NCBI RefSeq assembly: GCF_003719305.1
Contig: NZ_RARC01000006.1
Span: 1-64,000, forward strand
From: Mycolicibacterium stellerae
GTDB taxonomy: Bacteria > Actinomycetota > Actinomycetes > Mycobacteriales > Mycobacteriaceae
Direction of reading: 5' to 3'
Length of the DNA stretch: 64,000 bases
Position 1 is the stretch's first letter. Every line of letters starts with the position of its first letter. The notes below the pieces were generated by a model. The model had not been told where the DNA came from. It searched no databases and saw nothing but the letters and a program-made list of their open reading frames with translations. The position numbers were made by a program, and so were the translations under genes. Of the stretch, positions 59,239-64,000 are shown in pieces.

Positions 59239-60572
59239 CGTTGCGCCCCAAGGTTTCCACGATGGCCGCGACGGGCCTGGCTCTCACCATGGCCCTTCTG
59301 CTCGTCGTCGCGGTGCTGCTGGGCCGGTCGACCGAACCAGCAGGCCGCACAGTGGTCACCGTGCGACTGTGGGGCGAGCAGGTGGCCGCCGCTTACCGGG
59401 AATCGTTCGACGAGTTCACCCGGAGCCACCCCGACATCGATGTGCGGGTCAACGTGGTGGCGTATGCCACCTACTTCGACACCTTGCGCACCGACGCCGC
59501 GGGCGGCAGCGCAGACGACATCTTCTGGCTGTCGAACGCGTACTTCGCCGCGTATGCCGACAGCGGCCGGCTGATGGATATCGCAAAAGTGTTGGGTCCA
59601 AACGCTGCAGCGGACTGGGAACCGTCGGTTGTCGACCAGTTCACCCGCAACGGTGTGCTGTGGGCGGTGCCTCAGCTGACCGATGCGGGCATCGCGGTCT
59701 ACTTCAACGCCGACCTCATCGAGCAGGCAGGCGTCGACCTGCGGCAACTTCAGGATATGCGGTGGTCTCCCGGCGATGTGGACACCCTGCGGCCCCTGCT
59801 CGCCCGGCTGACAGTCGACGCGGACGGACGCAGGGCCGACGAACCCGGCTTCGACCCCGGGCGCATCCGGCAGTGGGGATACAACGCGGCCAACGATCTT
59901 CAGGGCATCTATCTGAACTACGTCGGCTCGGCAGGAGGCATGTTCTCCGACGGCGACCGGTTCGCCTTCGACAATCCCGGGTCGGTCGCGGCTTTCGACT
60001 ACCTGGTGCGCCTGATCAACGACGACCACGTCGCCCCGCCCGCATCGGACACCAACGGCAACGGTGACTTCTCCCGCAACCAGTTCCTGCAGGGCAGGAT
60101 GGCGCTGTTTCAGTCCGGTACCTACAACCTGGCGGCGATCGCCGACGACAGCCGCTTCAGGTGGGGTGTCGTCCCGATGCCCATCGGGCCGGTGGGCCGG
60201 GTGAGCGTCACCAACGGCATTGCCGCTGCAGGGAATTCGGCAACCAAGCATCCCGACGCCGTTCGAGAGGTACTGGCCTGGATGGGTAGCCCACGTGGCA
60301 ACCAGTACCTGGGTGCGCGCGGCGCGGCCATCCCCGCCGTCCTGCCCGCGCAACGCGCCTACTTCGACTACTGGACCGGGCGCGGCGTCGACGTCGGACC
60401 GTTCTTCTCGGTGCTCGACGGCCCGCGGATACCCGCGCCTGGCGGCCCCGGCTTTCCCGCGGGCTACGAGGCGCTGCAACCGTACTTCGACGAGATCTTT
60501 CTGGGGCGGGCCGATGTGGCCACCTCGCTGGCCGATGCCCAGGCCGCCGCCAACGCCGCCGCCGAGCGCTAA
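59235..60572 (+). CDS. uspC: Sugar ABC transporter solute-binding protein UspC
   Basis: A 445-residue extracytoplasmic binding protein (SBP_bac_1). An N-terminal hydrophobic signal/anchor covers residues about 12-30, and the mature part shows the family elements [21 protein letters not shown] and [12 protein letters not shown]. Unlike what is annotated for M. tuberculosis UspC, I see no lipobox cysteine at the end of the signal (L-L-G-R-S-T-E), so it is probably anchored by an uncleaved helix or released. The ATG overlaps the uspB stop. Confidence 0.87.
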   Translation: MTLRPKVSTMAATGLALTMALLLVVAVLLGRSTEPAGRTVVTVRLWGEQVAAAYRESFDEFTRSHPDIDVRVNVVAYATYFDTLRTDAAGGSADDIFWLSNAYFAAYADSGRLMDIAKVLGPNAAADWEPSVVDQFTRNGVLWAVPQLTDAGIAVYFNADLIEQAGVDLRQLQDMRWSPGDVDTLRPLLARLTVDADGRRADEPGFDPGRIRQWGYNAANDLQGIYLNYVGSAGGMFSDGDRFAFDNPGSVAAFDYLVRLINDDHVAPPASDTNGNGDFSRNQFLQGRMALFQSGTYNLAAIADDSRFRWGVVPMPIGPVGRVSVTNGIAAAGNSATKHPDAVREVLAWMGSPRGNQYLGARGAAIPAVLPAQRAYFDYWTGRGVDVGPFFSVLDGPRIPAPGGPGFPAGYEALQPYFDEIFLGRADVATSLADAQAAANAAAER

Positions 60573-61402
60573 CTGGTTCCCAGCACGGTGAGTTCCAGCA
60601 CCAGCGCCGCGCCGCACACCAGCAGGACGACCGAAAGGGCCACCCAGTCGCGCCGTTCGGGTCCCGACGGGGCCGCAGAGATTTGACCGGCACCGCCGCG
60701 CGCGGTGATCGCGTCGCCCATCTCGTCGGCACGTCGGAGCGCCACGATGACCGCCGCTGCGATCAGGTCGACCGCCTCCAGCGCCCAGCGACGCCTGCGA
60801 GCCCGTCGCGTCGTCAGTACCGATCTGGGACGCAGGCTGCGCGCGGCATACAGAGTCCGGAACTCGTCGATCAGCATCGGGAAGGCCCGCAGGGCGAGCG
60901 CGAGCGTGACCGCCCATTCGTCGACCGGTATCCGCAACCGGCGCAGCGGTCTGCCGAGTTTCGCCACGGCGGGCGCGATCTCGGCGACGTTGGTGGTCCA
61001 CGACACCATGCCACCCAGGGCGAGCAGCACGATCGACAGCGCGGTGATTCGCAGGAACTTGAGCAGTCCACCCAGTCCGAGGTCGAGGCCGAATAGTTCG
61101 ACGACGGGACTGCCGCCGGACATCGCCGCGGTGACTCCGCCGAGTGCCAACAGGAGCCACAGCCATCGCGGAATCGACGGCAGCACGCCGCGCGGTATGC
61201 GGGCCAGCCGCGTCGTGACAAGCACGAGGACCGCGACTGCCCCGATCGGCACCCACCCGGGATAGAAGGTCAGCAGCACGCCGATCGCCGCCACCACAAT
61301 GAGTTTCGTGCCCGCCCACAGGTCGTGGATGACGGTGCGGCCCGGCACCGGGCGCAGCAGCACGATCGGCCTGCGTTGTTGCTTTCGGGTTGGAGCGGTC
61401 AT
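60569..61402 (-). CDS. ECF transporter T component (EcfT/CbiQ-like)
   Basis: A 277-residue membrane protein with about five to six helices. The coupling helices include [20 protein letters not shown] and a later A-R-G-G-A-G motif, the A-R-G pattern of EcfT subunits. Its ATG overlaps the stop of the ATPase-fusion gene (ATGA), and its own stop overlaps that of convergent uspC by four bases. It joins the substrate-binding S part to the ATPases. It corresponds to Rv2325c. Confidence 0.85.
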   Translation of the reverse strand: MTAPTRKQQRRPIVLLRPVPGRTVIHDLWAGTKLIVVAAIGVLLTFYPGWVPIGAVAVLVLVTTRLARIPRGVLPSIPRWLWLLLALGGVTAAMSGGSPVVELFGLDLGLGGLLKFLRITALSIVLLALGGMVSWTTNVAEIAPAVAKLGRPLRRLRIPVDEWAVTLALALRAFPMLIDEFRTLYAARSLRPRSVLTTRRARRRRWALEAVDLIAAAVIVALRRADEMGDAITARGGAGQISAAPSGPERRDWVALSVVLLVCGAALVLELTVLGTS

Positions 61403-63465
61403 GACATGCCCCCGGCTGCGGTCGGTGCGGTCGCCAGCACGCCGTCCTGCAGGTGCAGGATGCGCGGGCACAGATCCTCGAGCCCGGTGAAATCGTGCGA
61501 AATCACGATGATGGTCAGCCCCTCGTCGCGCCGCAGTTGCTCGAGCAGGCGCAGCAGCCCGCGCGCGCTGGCGCCGTCGAGCCCCGCCAACGGCTCGTCC
61601 AGGATCAGGGCCCGCGGGGATCGCGCCAGCAGGCCGGCCAGCACGACGCGACGCATCTGTCCGCCGCTGAGCTGGTCGATCCGCCGGTCCGCCAACGTCG
61701 CATCGAGGCCGACGGTGGCCAGCGCCGTGATCACCCGGGCACGGTCACGGGGTGAGAACCCTGCCGCCGACGCGATCTCCAGGTCCACACGGCTGCGCAG
61801 CAGCTGCAACCGGGCCGCCTGAAACGAGATGGCGACGGCGCCGACCTGGTCGGCGGCGGGCGCACCGTCGAGCAGGCAACTCCCGCTCGTCGGCTCGGCG
61901 AGGCCGGCCATGATCCACGCCAGGGTGGACTTACCCGACCCGTTGAGGCCATGAATCAGTACGCCGTCGCCCTCATGAACGGCAAAGTTGATATCACGCA
62001 ACGCCTCTGTGGCCCATGGCGTGCCGCTGCCGTACTCATGGTTGACGTCGATGAGTTCCAGGACTGGAGCCTCACGACGCGGCTTGAGCGGGCCTTTCGC
62101 GGCCGGCGCCTCGGTCGTTTCCACCATCTCGGTGTTGTCGGAGGCACCGCCGTTGCCGGTCAGGTCGATCGCACGGTCGGCGGAGTCGGCCTCGTCGTTG
62201 TAGTGGGTGATGTGCACCAACGACATCTGGTGATGGTTGGTCAGCCCGGACAGCACGGCCAGCAGCCCATCGCGGCCCTCCTGGTCGACCATGCTGGTCA
62301 CCTCGTCGGCGATCAGTAGCGACGGCTCCCTCGCGAGAGCCGCTGCCACGGCGAGGCGTTGCAGCTCGCCGCCGGACAGCCCGCCGGTGTCGCGTTCGGC
62401 CAGGCCGTCGAGGCCGACCTCGGTGAGCAGCCTGTGCACATCGGTGGTGGTGCCCGGCGGCAGTCCCCAGACCACGTCATCAGCGACCCGCGTGCCGAGC
62501 ACCTGGCTTTCCGGGTGCTGCAGGATGACCGCGGTGCCGCCGAGGCGGCCGAGCCCGACCGAGCCGGGACGATCGACAGTGCCCGATGACGGCTCGCGTC
62601 CGGCAAGCATCAGCATCAGCGTCGTCTTACCGGAGCCGTTGGGCCCGGTCACCGCGACGTGTTCACCGGGTTCGATGGTCAAGGTCACCGGGCCGAGCGC
62701 GTCATGGTCGCTTTCGGGATACCGGAATCGGACGTCGGTGAGCCGCACGGGAACGGGCGCGATCGGTGCCGTATCGGGTGGGGAATCGAGCTTGTGCACA
62801 TCGGGTATCACGACCAGCCGGTTGATCACCTGCGCCAACGCCCACCAGCCGATGAGCATCACGACGGTGATGACGAGCACAGACCACCCGCCGAGCAGAT
62901 AAGGCCAGTAGTGCAGCGCTGTGGCAAAGCCGGTCTTCAGACGCTCGGCCAAAGCGTCCATGTTGGGGAGCCACCACCATTTCGGGAGGCTCGCCATGAA
63001 CGCGGCGACGCCGTCGACGTTGGCGGTCATCGATTCGAAGATCAGGTGTCGCAGCCGAACAAGGACCGCGAGCGCCGCCACGACGGCTGCCCCGAACACC
63101 GCGCCCGCGAGGACCCCGACGCAGAGAACCGTGAGGGTGCCGCGGCCACGCCGCAGGATGAGACCGATCAGCAAACCGATGTAGGCGTCATTGACCACCG
63201 TCATAAATCCGCCCATTCCGGCGATCAAGAACGCGATCGTGGCACCTGCGACGGTCGCCGCGATCAGCACCCGAAGCCGGAACCGGTAGATCAGCAGGCC
63301 CATCGGCACGGTGCCGAGCAGCCCGATCCCTGCGGCGAAAGGCACCACGACCGCGATGATGGCGGTGGCCGCACACAGCGCGGCCATCACCGATGCGTGC
63401 GCGAGTTCGACGGGCTGCAGTGAACCTCGCCGCCGAGTCACGCTCGAGCGGCGAGTTGCAGTCAT
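61399..63465 (-). CDS. ECF transporter: S-type membrane domain plus two ATPases
   Basis: A 688-residue fusion. Residues about 20-220 are a membrane region with about six helices, like DUF2232/ECF substrate-specific components. Two ABC ATPase domains follow. The first has Walker A G-P-N-G-S-G-K-T at 274-281, signature L-S-G-G-E at 363-367 and Walker B L-L-I-A-D-E at 383-388. The second has Walker A G-L-N-G-S-G-K-S at 506-513, then L-S-G-G-Q and L-I-L-D-E-P. With the EcfT gene it gives a complete vitamin- or metal-type importer in two genes. The substrate is unknown. It is like Rv2326c. Confidence 0.9.
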   Translation of the reverse strand: MTATRRSSVTRRRGSLQPVELAHASVMAALCAATAIIAVVVPFAAGIGLLGTVPMGLLIYRFRLRVLIAATVAGATIAFLIAGMGGFMTVVNDAYIGLLIGLILRRGRGTLTVLCVGVLAGAVFGAAVVAALAVLVRLRHLIFESMTANVDGVAAFMASLPKWWWLPNMDALAERLKTGFATALHYWPYLLGGWSVLVITVVMLIGWWALAQVINRLVVIPDVHKLDSPPDTAPIAPVPVRLTDVRFRYPESDHDALGPVTLTIEPGEHVAVTGPNGSGKTTLMLMLAGREPSSGTVDRPGSVGLGRLGGTAVILQHPESQVLGTRVADDVVWGLPPGTTTDVHRLLTEVGLDGLAERDTGGLSGGELQRLAVAAALAREPSLLIADEVTSMVDQEGRDGLLAVLSGLTNHHQMSLVHITHYNDEADSADRAIDLTGNGGASDNTEMVETTEAPAAKGPLKPRREAPVLELIDVNHEYGSGTPWATEALRDINFAVHEGDGVLIHGLNGSGKSTLAWIMAGLAEPTSGSCLLDGAPAADQVGAVAISFQAARLQLLRSRVDLEIASAAGFSPRDRARVITALATVGLDATLADRRIDQLSGGQMRRVVLAGLLARSPRALILDEPLAGLDGASARGLLRLLEQLRRDEGLTIIVISHDFTGLEDLCPRILHLQDGVLATAPTAAGGMS

Positions 63466-63545
63466 TGCACGATTCTGCCAGTCGCCGCTCGATCCGCCCG
63501 TGGCGGCGCTGTGAGCGCCGACACGCGTCCGGGGGTTTGATTCGT

Positions 63546-63566
63546 ATAGTGAAACTATGTAACTAT
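63546..63566. promoter_or_regulatory. Three half-sites at the marR start, likely operator
   Basis: ATAGT (63546-63550), GAA, ACTAT (63554-63558), GTA, ACTAT (63562-63566): an inverted pair followed by a third half-site, all in an AT-rich island directly before the GTG start. MarR proteins typically bind such short ATAGT-type inverted repeats and repress themselves. The divergent ECF transporter gene starts 80 bases away and could be co-regulated. Confidence 0.55.
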
Positions 63567-63572
63567 TGTGTG

Positions 63573-64000
63573 GTGACTCAACCGCTTGGTGCCGACCTGC
63601 TGGCCGTGGTGGCGCGACTCAACCGCCTGGCATCTCAGCGGGCCCGCATACCGCTGCCGTTCGCGCAGGGACGGCTACTGTCCACGATCGAGGACCAGGG
63701 TGCAGCGCGCATCTCGGATCTGGCCACACTCGATCACTGTTCGCAACCGACGATGACCATGCAGGTGCGTCGGCTGGAGGACGCGGGTCTGGTGTCACGC
63801 ACTGTCGATCCCGAAGATGCACGCGCAGTCCTTATCCGGATCACCCCGAAGGGGGTGGACATGCTGCGGCAGGTTCGCGTCGATCGCGGCGCCGCGATCG
63901 ATCCATACCTGGAACGGCTCGATGCCGGCGACCGGCAGACGCTCGAGGATGCCGTACGCGTGATGCGCAACCTTCTCCAGGACGCGGCAGCCCCAAAACC
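63573..64000 (+). CDS. MarR-family regulator (partial at window end)
   Basis: The frame is open to the window edge, with 142 codons visible. The winged helix is clear: [29 protein letters not shown] is the recognition region, followed by the wing [16 protein letters not shown] at 63573 or the preceding GTG at 63570 is the start. It is divergent from the ECF transporter, in the Rv2327 position by recall. The ATAGT half-sites at its start suggest autoregulation. Confidence 0.87.
   Translation, partial: MTQPLGADLLAVVARLNRLASQRARIPLPFAQGRLLSTIEDQGAARISDLATLDHCSQPTMTMQVRRLEDAGLVSRTVDPEDARAVLIRITPKGVDMLRQVRVDRGAAIDPYLERLDAGDRQTLEDAVRVMRNLLQDAAAPK

Noticed and set aside
59115-61319. Very long minus-strand frame (734 codons) over uspC and ecfT
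   Set aside because: It is antisense to clear family members, rich in R/G/H/D, with no motif; a high-GC shadow.

Overview
The window is high-GC actinobacterial DNA from a mycobacterium, most likely a fast-growing Mycolicibacterium. The evidence is an MmpS/MmpL pair, a WhiB4-like iron-sulphur regulator, two PknH-sensor-type lipoproteins, an S-nitrosomycothiol reductase, frequent GTG starts, and gene order. Two blocks keep the order I recall from Mycobacterium tuberculosis. About 3.1-18.4 kb matches Rv2249c to Rv2264c: glpD, TetR, FAD oxidase, diacylglycerol kinase, DUF3145, serine hydrolase, mscR, metallo-beta-lactamase and a proline-rich Hsp70-like protein. About 54.6-64 kb matches Rv2314c to Rv2327: two TldD/PmbA proteins, uspABC, an ECF transporter and MarR. 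These correspondences are from memory, not from a search.

Layout. 0-3 kb: the tail of an IS481 transposase, then an AraC regulator divergent from an aldo/keto reductase with a perfect palindrome ahead of its ribosome binding site. 3-8 kb: glycerol-3-phosphate and ether/phospholipid genes arranged around a TetR gene. 8-18.5 kb: conserved housekeeping genes, including mscR coupled to a metallo-hydrolase. 18.5-31 kb: an accessory catabolic region (two DapB-like dehydrogenases, SDR, two TetRs, cytochrome P450, Rieske oxygenase), then a terpenoid-flavoured run (cyclase-like toroid protein, DUF427, MpaB-type oxygenase, UbiA prenyltransferase). 31-37.6 kb: a broken SARP regulator, a methyltransferase, an alpha/beta-hydrolase-LuxR fusion, and mmpS-mmpL. 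37.8-43 kb: type II NADH dehydrogenase, an atypical pyruvate kinase and a CYTH-CHAD protein, which look like an energy/polyphosphate group. 43-46 kb: a TetR-controlled SDR followed by SnoaL-like and F420-reductase-like genes.

The most unusual segment is 47.3-50.4 kb. A 47-bp direct repeat of the 3' part of a CAT-anticodon tRNA bounds a roughly 3-kb integrative element. It carries a decayed tyrosine integrase and two putative arm-type sites. Its cargo is an overlapping two-gene cassette of visibly lower GC; the second protein ends in a HEPN-type R-N-x3-H motif. This is a reasonable candidate for an undescribed defence or toxin-type system.

Remnants cluster in the accessory middle: IS481, dipeptide-ABC ATPase, SARP and IS3 fragments, and the integrase. 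A hairpin-forming interspersed repeat occurs twice, both times between convergent genes (12.8 and 53.7 kb). I saw no CRISPR array, rRNA or replication origin.
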